Part shown: positions 42,912 to 51,295 of the stretch, piece by piece
Layout: the number at the start of each line of letters is the position of its first letter
Numbering within the stretch: position 1 is the first letter of the stretch
NCBI GenBank assembly: GCA_000247545.1
Contig: CP003316.1
Location: 405,233-469,232 of the forward strand
Direction of reading: 5' to 3'
DNA from: Pyrobaculum oguniense TE7
GTDB lineage: Archaea > Thermoproteota > Thermoprotei > Thermoproteales > Thermoproteaceae
DNA: 64,000 bases
Notes under the pieces: generated by a model
The model's database searches: none
What the model was told of the DNA's origin: nothing
What the model saw: the letters and a program-made list of their open reading frames with translations, nothing else
Program-made: the position numbers and the translations under genes

Positions 42912-43796
42912 ATGTCCCTCGCTGAGGAGGTGAAGAGGGTTTTGTTGGAGAACCCGGAGATTTTGGCCGAGGCCCTACTCGCCCACCCGGAGGTGGTTTA
43001 CCAAGCCCTAGCCAAGCTAGCCCCCTGGGAGAGACTAGCCACAAAAGAGGATATAGAAAAGCTGAGGTCGGAAGTGGCCACTAAGAAAGACCTAGAGACA
43101 ATGGCCACGAAAGAAGATCTGGAAAAGCTGAGAGCAGAAATGGCAACCAAAGAGGATTTAGAAAAGCTAAGATCGGAAGTGGCCACCAAGGAGGAGCTGG
43201 AAAAGCTGAGGTCTGAGATGGCCACGAAGTCGGATTTAGAAAAAATGGCCACGAAAGAAGATCTTGAAAGACTAAAGGCTGTGATGGCCACCAAGGAGGA
43301 TTTAGAGAAAGTGAAAGCGATGATGGCAACGAAGGATGATTTAGAGAGGCTTAGGGAGGAGGTCGACGCCCAGCTGAGGTTTTTGGCTATTAGGGTGGAG
43401 GCGCTTGGGGCTCGGTGGGGTGTTGTCAGCGAGGAGGCTTTTCGGGAGGGGGTGAGGGAGCTTTTGAAAGAGGCGGGCTACGCCGTGGAGAAATGGCTTT
43501 ACTACGACGGGGATGGCTTCGTCTACGGCTACCCCAGCGAGGTGGAGCTGGACGTGGTGGTGAGGGACGGCGTTACGATGGCTGTGGAGATTGTCTCTAG
43601 CTTGAAGAGGGCCGATCTACACGCCGTGAGGCGGAAGGCGGAGCTGTACGAAAAGGCGACGGGCAGAAAGGTGGACAGAGTGGTGGTGATCACGCCGTAC
43701 ATCAGCGACAGGAACCCGCCCTACGTCAAGGCCATGGCCGAGAGACTGGGAGTAAAGATAGTGACGCCGGAAGAGGCGGCGCAGAAACCGGCGTAA
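42912..43796 (+). CDS. Coiled-coil protein with nuclease-like C-terminus (DUF3782 type)
   Basis: A 294-residue protein. Residues about 43-150 are nine tandem repeats of an ATKEDLEKLRSEV-like unit (9 or 13 residues), a long coiled coil. The C-terminal 150 residues resemble a PD-(D/E)XK fold: SEVELDVVVRDG, MAVEIVSSLKRAD and VVVITPYISDRNPP. The usual catalytic Lys is not obvious. ATG 42912 fits the TATA. Two dead relatives lie at 9786 and 11600. The family is expanded in Thermoproteales and its role is unknown. Confidence 0.75.
   Translation: MSLAEEVKRVLLENPEILAEALLAHPEVVYQALAKLAPWERLATKEDIEKLRSEVATKKDLETMATKEDLEKLRAEMATKEDLEKLRSEVATKEELEKLRSEMATKSDLEKMATKEDLERLKAVMATKEDLEKVKAMMATKDDLERLREEVDAQLRFLAIRVEALGARWGVVSEEAFREGVRELLKEAGYAVEKWLYYDGDGFVYGYPSEVELDVVVRDGVTMAVEIVSSLKRADLHAVRRKAELYEKATGRKVDRVVVITPYISDRNPPYVKAMAERLGVKIVTPEEAAQKPA
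43038..43363 (+). repeat. Tandem coding repeats (27/39-bp units)
   Basis: Nine imperfect units of 27 or 39 bp, each starting with a GCCACNAARGANGAT-like sequence that encodes Ala-Thr-Lys-Glu-Asp. They code for the coiled coil of the DUF3782-type protein. Unit number could change by recombination without changing the frame. Confidence 0.85.
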
Positions 43797-43991
43797 GCGC
43801 ACAGCGCTAGTATTCTCAGCCCCACGCCGGCAGCCACAGCTGTTGGCACCTCTTCGCAGAAGGGGCGACTGTGTTGACACCCAGGTTCCGGGGCGTTGTG
43901 GGCGCAGGTCGGCGCCGTGTCGGTTAGGCGCAGTGGGGACTGTTTAGTTGTTTTTATTTTCCGTATTTTTGTGTGGCGGCTGGGGGGTGGG

Positions 43992-44819
43992 GTGTTTGTG
44001 GGGTTTAGGTTGACGGGGCCCGCCTTTCTGCCCCTGGATAGGCATGTGGTGATTGCGGGGCCGACGAGGAGTGGGAAGACTAGGTTGGCTAAGAAGATCG
44101 TGGCTAGGGCGCGCCTGCCTGCTGTCGTGTTGGATTGGCATGGGGAGTATGGTGGGGTTTCGGTGGATCCGCATCTTCTTAAGATTTCGATTGAGGGTTT
44201 GGATAAGAAGTTGTTGTGCGAGATTTTGGGGCTTGCGTTGAACTTGAACGAGCCGAGTGTCTACTTCTTGTACCGCGCTGTTAGGAATCGGGAGTTGAGG
44301 ACTCTGCGGGACGTTGTGGTGGCATTGGACGAGTTTTTGGTGTCGACGAAGAGCGAGGTGGAGATGAAGGCGGCTATTGCCCGCAGGTTGGAGTACGTAA
44401 TCGACGTCTTTGAGGGGGGTAGGGTTCCTGTGGATTTAGTTTTTAGGTCTAGGAGGGTTGTGTCGGTGGATTTGTCTTCTTTGAAGTTGTACGAGGAGAG
44501 GGTGTTGGTTATTCTGTTCGTGCTGGCTTCTTTGTACAACTATCTCTTCAGCAGGGGGATTGCGAAGGGCGTGGAGAGGCTTCTTGTAATAGATGAGGCG
44601 CAGAACGTGCTTAGGCGTGGGGATGTGGTTAAGCATTTAGTTTTTGAAAGCGGTAAATACGGGCTAAGGGTTGTTTTTGTGACTAATGAGATGCCTCCCC
44701 CAGAGATCTTGGTCCACTCTACGCTGGTGGTTACGAGGCCTCACAGGGTTTACAACTTGGAGGTTAGGGGGAGCGCCTTGTTGCGTGATGACAGCGTTGA
44801 GAGGATATGGATAGTGTAG
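43992..44819 (+). CDS. HerA-like ATPase (DUF87 type)
   Basis: From GTG 43992 the protein has 275 residues: Walker A IAGPTRSGKTRLAKKI, then VVLDWHGEYGG as in HerA/DUF87, Walker B RLLVIDEAQNVLRR near residue 205, and VVFVTNEMPPPEIL. GTG codons at 43971 and 43998 are also in frame; the TATA region at 43951-43968 does not decide. It overlaps a 60-residue gene and is followed by a winged-helix gene, making a compact cassette. Such ATPases move DNA in plasmids or viruses, or act in defence. Confidence 0.75.
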   Translation: MFVGFRLTGPAFLPLDRHVVIAGPTRSGKTRLAKKIVARARLPAVVLDWHGEYGGVSVDPHLLKISIEGLDKKLLCEILGLALNLNEPSVYFLYRAVRNRELRTLRDVVVALDEFLVSTKSEVEMKAAIARRLEYVIDVFEGGRVPVDLVFRSRRVVSVDLSSLKLYEERVLVILFVLASLYNYLFSRGIAKGVERLLVIDEAQNVLRRGDVVKHLVFESGKYGLRVVFVTNEMPPPEILVHSTLVVTRPHRVYNLEVRGSALLRDDSVERIWIV

Positions 44820-44989
44820 AGAAGATCTTGAAGGCGCTTGGGTTGAAGAAGAATGAGTTGAGTCCTTGTGACTTGTATATTGCCTATTTTATGAATTATA
44901 TTGCGAGTATTGAAAGAAGTATTTTCGATCTCAAAAACAAAGTTGAGTATCTAGAAATGACATGCGTAAACAAGGAAAGGAATAAATAG
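44807..44989 (+). CDS. Small coiled-coil protein of the HerA cassette
   Basis: A 60-residue protein (MDSVEKILKALGLKKNEL, then a helical SIERSIFDLKNKVEYLEM). Its ATG lies 13 bp inside the ATPase gene. It may help the ATPase oligomerise. Short, so moderate confidence. Confidence 0.5.
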   Translation: MDSVEKILKALGLKKNELSPCDLYIAYFMNYIASIERSIFDLKNKVEYLEMTCVNKERNK

Positions 44990-45009
44990 AGGCGTTTTTC
45001 ATATTGTAT

Positions 45010-45378
45010 ATGGCTGATATACGGACGCTTTCCAGAACTTATGTTGATAAAACCGACTCGTTCCGTATAAAGCTCATAACTCTTAGGTTTTTGAGGGAGC
45101 AGGTGCAAAACGCGAAGGGGAATCTCATCACTTTCCGGCCTTCTAAGGTGGCGCAGGACCTGCACCTATACGGGAGGCAGGAGCTTAGGGCGAAGACCGT
45201 CCTAATTAGGACTTTTCTCGACGACTTGGTGCAGAGGGGCTATATTACTATAATAAAACGGAGTGCCAGGGGGAAAGTCTACGGCTTGTATAAGACGAAT
45301 AAGCTTTGGGATATGCTTACTCTTTACGAGCCCGAGAAGGTGTTGGAGCTCTTGGAGGCTGAGCGAATTCAAGAGTAG
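45010..45378 (+). CDS. Winged-helix protein of the HerA cassette
   Basis: A 122-residue protein (MADIRTLSRTYVDKTDSF) with a likely winged helix in residues 20-100: KVAQDLHLYGRQELRAKTVL, then LVQRGYITIIKRSARGKVYG as helix-wing. It is probably a DNA-binding regulator of the cassette. ATG 45010 is used; a TTG at 45004 is in frame. Confidence 0.6.
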   Translation: MADIRTLSRTYVDKTDSFRIKLITLRFLREQVQNAKGNLITFRPSKVAQDLHLYGRQELRAKTVLIRTFLDDLVQRGYITIIKRSARGKVYGLYKTNKLWDMLTLYEPEKVLELLEAERIQE

Positions 45379-45407
45379 TCTTAATATAGTTAACCAGCTT
45401 TCTTTTA

Positions 45408-46295
45408 GTGAACGCGCTTGAGGTAATCGAGTTTTTGAAGCAGTACAAGAGGGAGAGCTACAAGGCTGCTCTTGTGGGTGCGTATAGAAATGGGAGGTAT
45501 GTAGATCCGCCCCCGCTTAAGACTAGTCTTTCTCTACTTCTTTTGCCTCTTGGGTTCTCTGCTGTGCCCATTCTCCTCGTTAAGGACGTTGTGGCTCAGT
45601 GGTTGTTGGGCATCGCCATAATTACGGGGTCTTATCTCGCGATGTACTTCTACCTGAGGAGGAACTGTTTTGTGCCTGATGTGGTGAAGGTTGTTAGGAC
45701 TAACTACGGCGACCTTGACTTTCTTAAAAGACATAAGTTGCAGATTTTGGAAAACCCAGAGGTTTTGCCCAGCGACTATGAGTACTACTACGCCCCTGTA
45801 AACGTCTGTGTGGCGTGGGATAAAAAGGCCAACGCCTTTACGCTTGACGGGCCCAGAGGCCCTGTCATATACTTTACCAGCGGCATATTTGCGCGGCTCA
45901 CCCCGGAGGAGCTCCAGGCGGTGTTAGAGCACGAAAGGGGCCACATTAAGTATAGGCATACATATAAACTACTCCTCTTCCTCTTGGCGGAGTACACCAT
46001 GCGCCTCCCTCTTGTGCACCTGGTCTATGCGAAGATTTCGATGGTCCTGCTAGCTATCCACCTCATGGGGGTGGCCCTAGTCTACACCGCGCTGTTGCAG
46101 GCTTTTGAATTCGAGGCCGACAAATACGCCGCGGCTAGGCACAGGGAGAGCCTCGTCTCGGCCCTCGTCAAGCTTGACTGGAACGGGATAGTGGAGTCGT
46201 TGCTCAACCCCTTGGCGGCGAGGACGACGCTTCTCACGAGGACCCACCCGCTTACAATAGACAGGATCAGGAAGCTACATGCAATTCCTAAATAG
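45408..46295 (+). CDS. M48-family membrane metalloprotease
   Basis: A 295-residue protein with two N-terminal spans (LSLLLLPLGFSAVPILLV, WLLGIAIITGSYLAMYFYL), the zinc motif EHERGHIKYRH near residue 180, two more spans, and the third ligand in EFEADKYAAARH. It is a second, divergent HtpX-like protease, different from that at 8211. GTG 45408 is the start. Its end overlaps the next gene by 17 bp. Confidence 0.85.
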   Translation: MNALEVIEFLKQYKRESYKAALVGAYRNGRYVDPPPLKTSLSLLLLPLGFSAVPILLVKDVVAQWLLGIAIITGSYLAMYFYLRRNCFVPDVVKVVRTNYGDLDFLKRHKLQILENPEVLPSDYEYYYAPVNVCVAWDKKANAFTLDGPRGPVIYFTSGIFARLTPEELQAVLEHERGHIKYRHTYKLLLFLLAEYTMRLPLVHLVYAKISMVLLAIHLMGVALVYTALLQAFEFEADKYAAARHRESLVSALVKLDWNGIVESLLNPLAARTTLLTRTHPLTIDRIRKLHAIPK

Positions 46296-46653
46296 GCTGG
46301 CCCGGCTATTGGATGATCTTGACAGGATTTCTCAGAAGTACCAAGACGAGGAGCTGAGAGCCGTGGTTTCTGATCTCTACAAACAACTGGCCTTAGTGGT
46401 GAATATCTTGGAAAAGGTCTACACGATATATATGGAGTTGGACATTTTGATGAAGACGGACCTGAGGCTCGACCCAGGGACATACCTTGAGGTGGAGTTG
46501 CCCCAGCAGCCAGTTAGGTTGGTCGACTACCTGAACAAGCTGAGGAGCGAGGGCCACGACGCGGCGAAAGTCCTCGCCTATCAGCTAGGCACAGGGCTTG
46601 TAAACCTGGAGATTAAAGACGGCGAGGTTTACATAAGGTCCAAAACAAGGTAG
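46279..46653 (+). CDS. Hypothetical helical protein coupled to the M48 protease
   Basis: A 124-residue protein, helical in the first 75 residues (FLNRLARLLDDLDRISQKYQ), with a small beta C-terminus (LVNLEIKDGEVYIRSKTR). The ATG is inside the protease gene. I do not recognise it. Confidence 0.65.
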   Translation: MQFLNRLARLLDDLDRISQKYQDEELRAVVSDLYKQLALVVNILEKVYTIYMELDILMKTDLRLDPGTYLEVELPQQPVRLVDYLNKLRSEGHDAAKVLAYQLGTGLVNLEIKDGEVYIRSKTR

Positions 46654-46882
46654 ACGGGTCCTCCTCATGTTGTGCGGTTGTGTAAAGTGTTGGAAAAGGA
46701 TATTAATTGCCGACTCCTCGGATGGCAGATGACGAGACCAGGCTGTGTGAGGGGTGAACGCGGTTAATAGCGCTGACTCCCCTGGCGCGCTTATCAAACT
46801 TGTCTTTTCGCCGCCACGGTATGCGCGTGGAGGTGCACGGAGGCCTCAGTTGCAGGTCAGCGGTGGTGCCTCCTGGAGCTGG

Positions 46883-47314
46883 TTAACACTCCTCCAGGCG
46901 TGTGAGGTATTTCCTCAAGACGGCGCCGACGTCTATGCTCGTGCTGTACCTTTTACGCAGATCCCCCGCCCTGACCCGCGCCGATTTGCCGGAGAGGACA
47001 ACTTCTACCGTGGAGGTGGGCGATACGTATGGCTTGTAAACAACTGCGTCGTTTGCCACCTCTAAGGTGCCGGTGTAGGTGTAGTACCTCGACTTGACTA
47101 ATGCGCCGACCCGGTCCATTAGTCTGGTGAGTAGCCAAGTCGCCTTTTTCAAGTCTTCGCCATCCACGAGGCATTCCTCTCCCCGCGTCAATACAGCGGC
47201 GTATGCGCTCTTCGCGTAGAGGTGTGAGACCAGTATTTTACCTCCTGCCGTGATGGATATCCCCCTTACTCCGGGGCTTGCTGTAACCGATAAAAGAACT
47301 CTAGACAAGCTCAA
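46883..47314 (-). CDS. Hypothetical protein downstream of a zinc-ribbon gene
   Basis: About 143 residues if it starts at TTG 47314 (MSLSRVLLSVTASPGVRG); TTG 47308 is an alternative, and the frame is open to 47410. Mixed alpha/beta with GISITAGGKILVSHLYA and a basic C-terminus. The start overlaps the end of the zinc-ribbon gene, so they form an operon. Function unknown. Confidence 0.55.
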   Translation of the reverse strand: MSLSRVLLSVTASPGVRGISITAGGKILVSHLYAKSAYAAVLTRGEECLVDGEDLKKATWLLTRLMDRVGALVKSRYYTYTGTLEVANDAVVYKPYVSPTSTVEVVLSGKSARVRAGDLRKRYSTSIDVGAVLRKYLTRLEEC

Positions 47315-47477
47315 GAGGCGTGTAGCCGTCGGGGCACTTATACTGCATTTTTCTTGCACATACGTCGCATAAGACGTATCCTGATTTCTTGCAGACATAC
47401 CTGTCCTCATACAAGTACAGCCTCCGCCCGCATCGGGAGCACCTACCCACTACGAGGGTCTTAGGGGGGTAAACCAT
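47301..47477 (-). CDS. Small zinc-ribbon protein
   Basis: A 58-residue protein with two CxxC pairs (CSRCGRRLYLYEDRYVC and CDVCARKMQYKC). ATG 47477 is chosen because a ttaacccttttata block lies 25 nt upstream; the longer frame to 47516 would run into the divergent btpA gene. Likely nucleic-acid or protein binding. Confidence 0.65.
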   Translation of the reverse strand: MVYPPKTLVVGRCSRCGRRLYLYEDRYVCKKSGYVLCDVCARKMQYKCPDGYTPLELV

Positions 47478-47514
47478 CGCGTCGAAGTATAAAAGGGTTA
47501 AAAAACATTTCCGC
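47478..47514. promoter_or_regulatory. Overlapping divergent promoters
   Basis: The 37 bp between the zinc-ribbon ATG (47477, minus) and the btpA ATG (47515, plus) hold tataaaaggg for the plus gene and ttaaccctttta for the minus gene. The two elements overlap, so polymerase at one would exclude the other. Confidence 0.45.
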
Positions 47515-48240
47515 ATGCTTATAGGGGTTCTCCACCTCCTTCCAAAGGATCACCCCGACTTTTTAGACCATGCCGTGCGGAACGCCAAGAGGCTGGAAGA
47601 GGCGGGGGTAGATGCGCTAATTGTTGAAAACTACTACGACATGCCGTTTAAGCCCTATGCCGACCTGCCTACAGCTATCGCGGTGGCGGTGGCGGTCAGG
47701 GAGGTGGTGAGGGCAGTGTCTGTGCCGGTGGGGGTAAACTTGCTTAGAAACGGTTGCAGAAAGGCGGCGGTTATTGCGAAATATGCGGGTGGGCGTTTTA
47801 TCCGGTGCAACGCATATACTGACATCGTCCTCTCTGAGTCTGGGCTCCTCATGCCACAGGCGCCCTACTTGAAGGGCGTTAAGGTGCTCGCCGACGTTCA
47901 CGTGAAGCACGGCCTCTCGCTATACCCGCCGACGCTTGCCGAGGCGGTGGAGACTGCGTCCACAAGGGCGAGCCCCGACGCGATTATAATAACGGGGAGT
48001 AAGACCGGTGAGCCGCCCGACCCGGTGGACTTAGCCACAGCGAGAGCCTATACCGACCTCCCCGTGCTGATAGGCAGCGGGATATGCTTCTCCACGCTAG
48101 GCATTTTAAAAATAGCAGATGGGGCAATTGTTGGGACTTGCCTAAAGGAGGGCAAAGAAATAGACGCGGATAAGGCTAGGAGGTTGGTGAGAGAGGCTAG
48201 GAGCCTTCTCTCTCCCCGGAGGCGGCTTAGTCTAGGGTAG
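47515..48240 (+). CDS. BtpA/SgcQ-family TIM-barrel protein
   Basis: A 241-residue protein of the BtpA family: MLIGVLHLLP, then GVDALIVENYYDMPF, VPVGVNLLRN, FIRCNAYTDIVLSESGLL, VLADVHVKHG and IIITGSKTGEP. In cyanobacteria BtpA affects photosystem I stability; in archaea the role is unknown, perhaps nucleotide or aldolase chemistry. It overlaps the convergent nucleotidyltransferase gene by 9 bp. Confidence 0.85.
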   Translation: MLIGVLHLLPKDHPDFLDHAVRNAKRLEEAGVDALIVENYYDMPFKPYADLPTAIAVAVAVREVVRAVSVPVGVNLLRNGCRKAAVIAKYAGGRFIRCNAYTDIVLSESGLLMPQAPYLKGVKVLADVHVKHGLSLYPPTLAEAVETASTRASPDAIIITGSKTGEPPDPVDLATARAYTDLPVLIGSGICFSTLGILKIADGAIVGTCLKEGKEIDADKARRLVREARSLLSPRRRLSLG

Positions 48241-49314
48241 CACCTCGCCGTCTTTCACGTCTTGGTCGACCTCGCGGTTCGGCCCTATGGCAGCCCCCTT
48301 GCCCACGTAAATCTCGTCGCGGACGTAGACGCCGTCTGCTATTACTGCCTCCACTGCCCTAGTCCAGCGGCCGAGAACGACTACATCTCCGATAATGGAC
48401 TTGGCTATGTACGCCCCAGCCTCGGCCACTACGCCGTCCATCAACACGCTTTCCTTAATCCTGACACTGGGACCCAACTTGCTGCCTCTGCCTATAACTG
48501 CGTAGGGCCCCACTACCGAACCTGGACCTATGGCCACATCCTCGCCGATGTAGACTGGGGGGATAATCTTGACGCCGGACGGCGCCGCGGGTCTGCACGA
48601 CCCGCATTTATCAAGCGCTGCGAAGTTCGCCTTTAGGTAATCGATATGTGTGCCTATGTCAAACCACAAGCCCTTGTGTACATAGCCGTATATATCGAAC
48701 TTCTCCATTAGCCTGGGGATGATGTGCCTGGCTATTTTCAACTCGCCGGCGTTGGGCTCTGGAAACTCAGCCACTGCCTCTGGCTCGAAGATGTAGACCC
48801 CGGCGTTGGCCAAGTTGCTCCCCACAGGCTCTTTAGGCTTTTCCACAAATCTCGCAATTCTTCCGTCGTCTTCCAACAGGGCGATTCCAAACCGGCTGAC
48901 CTCCTCCGGCGGCACCTCCACCAGCGCGATAGTCACTGCGGCGCCCTTTCTTTTATGAAATTCCCACACATCTTTTATTGAGATGTCAGTAAACACATCG
49001 CCGTTTGCCACTGTAATGGCCCCCTTCACGCCTAGGCTTTTGACCACGTTCACGACAGCGCCTCCGTCGCCCAGGGGCCTATCCTCCTCCACAATTCTAA
49101 CTCTTCCACCCCACTTGGAGGCGACGTGGCTTCTGATCATGGAGGAGAGATACCGCGCCGAGATCACGGGCTCGGCTATCTCTACTACCTTCTCAATAAT
49201 CCAGTCTATCACCGGCTTTCCAAGGACGGGGAAGAGGGGCTTAGGCTTTGTGTACGACAATGGCCGTAGCCTCGTAGCGAAGCCACCTGCGAGGATGATG
49301 CCGTACTCGGCCAT
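48232..49314 (-). CDS. Sugar-1-phosphate nucleotidyltransferase
   Basis: A 360-residue GDP-mannose/glucose-1-phosphate nucleotidyltransferase-like enzyme. The N-terminus has GIILAGGFATRLRPLSYTKPKPLFP; GNGD-like NGDVFTD binds metal; the C-terminal third has hexapeptide repeats (PPVYIGEDVAIGPGSVVGP). It would make NDP-sugars for glycosylation. ATG 49314 is the start. The following gene on this strand starts elsewhere, so it is likely monocistronic. Confidence 0.9.
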   Translation of the reverse strand: MAEYGIILAGGFATRLRPLSYTKPKPLFPVLGKPVIDWIIEKVVEIAEPVISARYLSSMIRSHVASKWGGRVRIVEEDRPLGDGGAVVNVVKSLGVKGAITVANGDVFTDISIKDVWEFHKRKGAAVTIALVEVPPEEVSRFGIALLEDDGRIARFVEKPKEPVGSNLANAGVYIFEPEAVAEFPEPNAGELKIARHIIPRLMEKFDIYGYVHKGLWFDIGTHIDYLKANFAALDKCGSCRPAAPSGVKIIPPVYIGEDVAIGPGSVVGPYAVIGRGSKLGPSVRIKESVLMDGVVAEAGAYIAKSIIGDVVVLGRWTRAVEAVIADGVYVRDEIYVGKGAAIGPNREVDQDVKDGEVLP

Positions 49315-49322
49315 ACCTCTTT

Positions 49323-50015
49323 TTATAGAAGTTTTATATATTCGTATGCGGCCGCCTCCGTCTCGTCTATGCCGACCTCTGCCCTCTTAACTACGTTGCC
49401 TCCCTCGCCTATGATGAAAAATACGCTTTTGCTTCGCGGCGAAGAGGCGTTGAGGTAGAACTTGACGACCAGGTAGCGGTTGCCCCTGCTAACAAACACC
49501 TCGTAGGGCATGAGGCCCAGCCTGCATGTGCAGTTCAGCGACAGCACGCCGCCTCTCTGCAGTATCCTAGCCACTGCCCAGATTTTCTTGGCCAGCTCCA
49601 CGTCTGACTGTACGGCGTTTATGTGCAAGAGGGGGCCTGCCCTAGACGCGCCGACGGCCACGGTGGGGCTCGAATTGGAGAGGAAGATCGGCTTGTTCCA
49701 AATCTGCTCCCACGCGCCGTACTCCTTAGCCTTTATACTACTGATAGTTACCGCCCTCCTCTGCAACGGCCTCAGCCCGTCGGCGTCGAGCACGTAGGCC
49801 TGCTTGGCTAGGGCCACCCCTTTCACTATGGTGGTGGCAAAGGAGACGACTGCCACGTGGCCGCTGAGAAATTCCCCCGACACTCTAGGCTCTGCGGAGT
49901 CCACATCGACGCCGACGTGCTCCTCGACCCTCTTGCCGCTCTCAACCTCTAGGTACACCACTTTCCCCTTCACAACTCCTAAAGCAACGGCGCACGGCGT
50001 GTTAAAAGAAGCCAT
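49323..50015 (-). CDS. Hypothetical protein
   Basis: From ATG 50015 the protein has 230 residues (MASFNTPCAVALGVVKGKVV), mainly beta in the first half and alpha/beta later (LAKKIWAVARILQRGGVLSL). The ATG is 25 nt after tttttacc on the complement (50036-50044); the open frame runs to 50237 without other support. The family is not recognised. It lies 8 bp upstream of the nucleotidyltransferase and may be cotranscribed. Confidence 0.65.
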   Translation of the reverse strand: MASFNTPCAVALGVVKGKVVYLEVESGKRVEEHVGVDVDSAEPRVSGEFLSGHVAVVSFATTIVKGVALAKQAYVLDADGLRPLQRRAVTISSIKAKEYGAWEQIWNKPIFLSNSSPTVAVGASRAGPLLHINAVQSDVELAKKIWAVARILQRGGVLSLNCTCRLGLMPYEVFVSRGNRYLVVKFYLNASSPRSKSVFFIIGEGGNVVKRAEVGIDETEAAAYEYIKLL

Positions 50016-50239
50016 GGGCTTGCCTACATGCAGGTAAAAATATGTTGAGACCCAACTTCGGAACAATACAAAGGGTAGCACAACGCTGTCTGAGCTCTTC
50101 TTGGAGGTTGCGACCAAGCCGAGGTGCCGGGTAGTTGGTGTGAAAAGCGCAGAGGCGGCATCTATCGGAGGTGTACGGCGCCGCGGTGTAGGGGGATATT
50201 TTACGTATTGGAAAGATAAGTTGGCGGGAGGGTGCATAA

Positions 50240-50449
50240 GTGGATTTGAGAATTGTGGCTAAGCTGGTCTCTTCTAAAATAGGAGAAAAGCCGGCTGACC
50301 TAGACGAGGTCCTAGAAGCGCTGGGAGTTGAGATGGGTTGGCAGGAGAAAATAAGCCTCCTGCAGTACATGGAGGGGGTTGAGGCGGTGTACCACGCCGT
50401 CTCTGGCAGGATTATACTAAGGAAAGTGCCGCAGCGTGCTACTATTTAA
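50240..50449 (+). CDS. Small hypothetical protein
   Basis: A 69-residue helical protein starting at GTG 50240 (DLRIVAKLVSSKIGEKPADL), with one short beta hairpin at the end (GRIILRKV). It stands 20 bp before the HIT gene. Not recognised. Confidence 0.55.
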   Translation: MDLRIVAKLVSSKIGEKPADLDEVLEALGVEMGWQEKISLLQYMEGVEAVYHAVSGRIILRKVPQRATI

Positions 50450-50469
50450 AAACACAGTGAGGTAGCCCC

Positions 50470-50931
50470 GTGGAGTTTAAAATCGTCTACGCCCCGTGGA
50501 GGTATAAGTATATCAAGAACATCAGGAAGGGGGAGTGCTTCTTATGTAAGGCAGTTGCGGAGCCAAGCCGCGATGAGGAGAACTTAATCCCCCTTAGAGG
50601 AAGACATGTATTCCTCATATTAAACAAGTACCCATATACCTGGGGACACGTGATGGTAGCGCCGTATAGGCATATTTCCCGCTTCGAGGAGCTAACTGAC
50701 GACGAGTGGGTGGAGATGGTGGCGTTTGCTAAAAAAGCCATGGACGCCGTTGCGGCGCTCACGGGCGCTCAGGATTTCGTTATAGGGATTAACGTGGGAA
50801 GGGCAGCCGGCGCGGGGCTGGAGGACCACATACACCTCCACATTATTCCTAAAGACACGGAAGTGAAGGTAGAGGACCTAGAGACGGCGCTGGTGCAATT
50901 AACGCGGGATCTAAGAAAAGCTTTGCGATAA
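50470..50931 (+). CDS. HIT-family nucleotide hydrolase
   Basis: A 153-residue HIT protein with the catalytic triad motif HIHLHIIP, an N-terminal CFLCKAV zinc site, and the core strand ILNKYPYTWGHVMVAP. Family members hydrolyse Ap4A or nucleotidyl conjugates. GTG 50470 is the start. Confidence 0.9.
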   Translation: MEFKIVYAPWRYKYIKNIRKGECFLCKAVAEPSRDEENLIPLRGRHVFLILNKYPYTWGHVMVAPYRHISRFEELTDDEWVEMVAFAKKAMDAVAALTGAQDFVIGINVGRAAGAGLEDHIHLHIIPKDTEVKVEDLETALVQLTRDLRKALR

Positions 50932-50998
50932 TCCTTCTGCAAAACAAATTCAGCGCCCACAACACTGGAAGCGGATTCTCGTAGGGAAAATCCTCGCA

Positions 50999-51295
50999 TC
51001 AGCCCAAGATCCTGGGGGCATATAATCCTCTAACCGCCGGGTACATAGGTCTCAGCTCTATTCTCCATCCCTTGAAGAGGATTCCCCTGCCTGGGTCCCG
51101 ACGACTTCTCTGGGGGATACCCGCGCCGTCTACTATGTCGAAAATTTTTGTGGACAAGGCCCTGGCGGCGCGCCGTAGCCGCCCCCTTAGCGGCATGTAG
51201 TATTTAAAGTTGCGTTTAATACGCGCTGTGGCGTCAAGGAGATGGCCTAGTAGCGCGGAGAGTGTTTTAAGAGTGGAAGAAAACTCCCTGGGCAT
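50999..51295 (-). CDS. Small basic hypothetical protein
   Basis: A 98-residue, Arg-rich protein (LSALLGHLLDATARIKRNF, then GILFKGWRIELRPMYPAVRG). Codon use looks real. ATG 51295 is back to back with the divergent ATPase ATG at 51296, and no TATA is evident for either. A structured RNA was considered and not supported. Function unknown. Confidence 0.45.
   Translation of the reverse strand: MPREFSSTLKTLSALLGHLLDATARIKRNFKYYMPLRGRLRRAARALSTKIFDIVDGAGIPQRSRRDPGRGILFKGWRIELRPMYPAVRGLYAPRILG

Noticed and set aside
43038-43363. Regular repeats that could suggest a CRISPR array
   Set aside because: Units are contiguous, in frame and code for a coiled coil; there are no unique spacers. I found no CRISPR array or cas gene in the window.
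46720-46780. Second possible C/D-box sRNA
   Set aside because: The C box is imperfect (ATGACGA), no C'/D' pair is evident and the terminal stem is poor, although a TATA-like sequence stands upstream.
50999-51230. Possible structured RNA (minimal RNase P RNA was considered)
   Set aside because: I could not find the conserved RNase P core sequences on either strand, and the minus strand reads as a plausible small basic protein.
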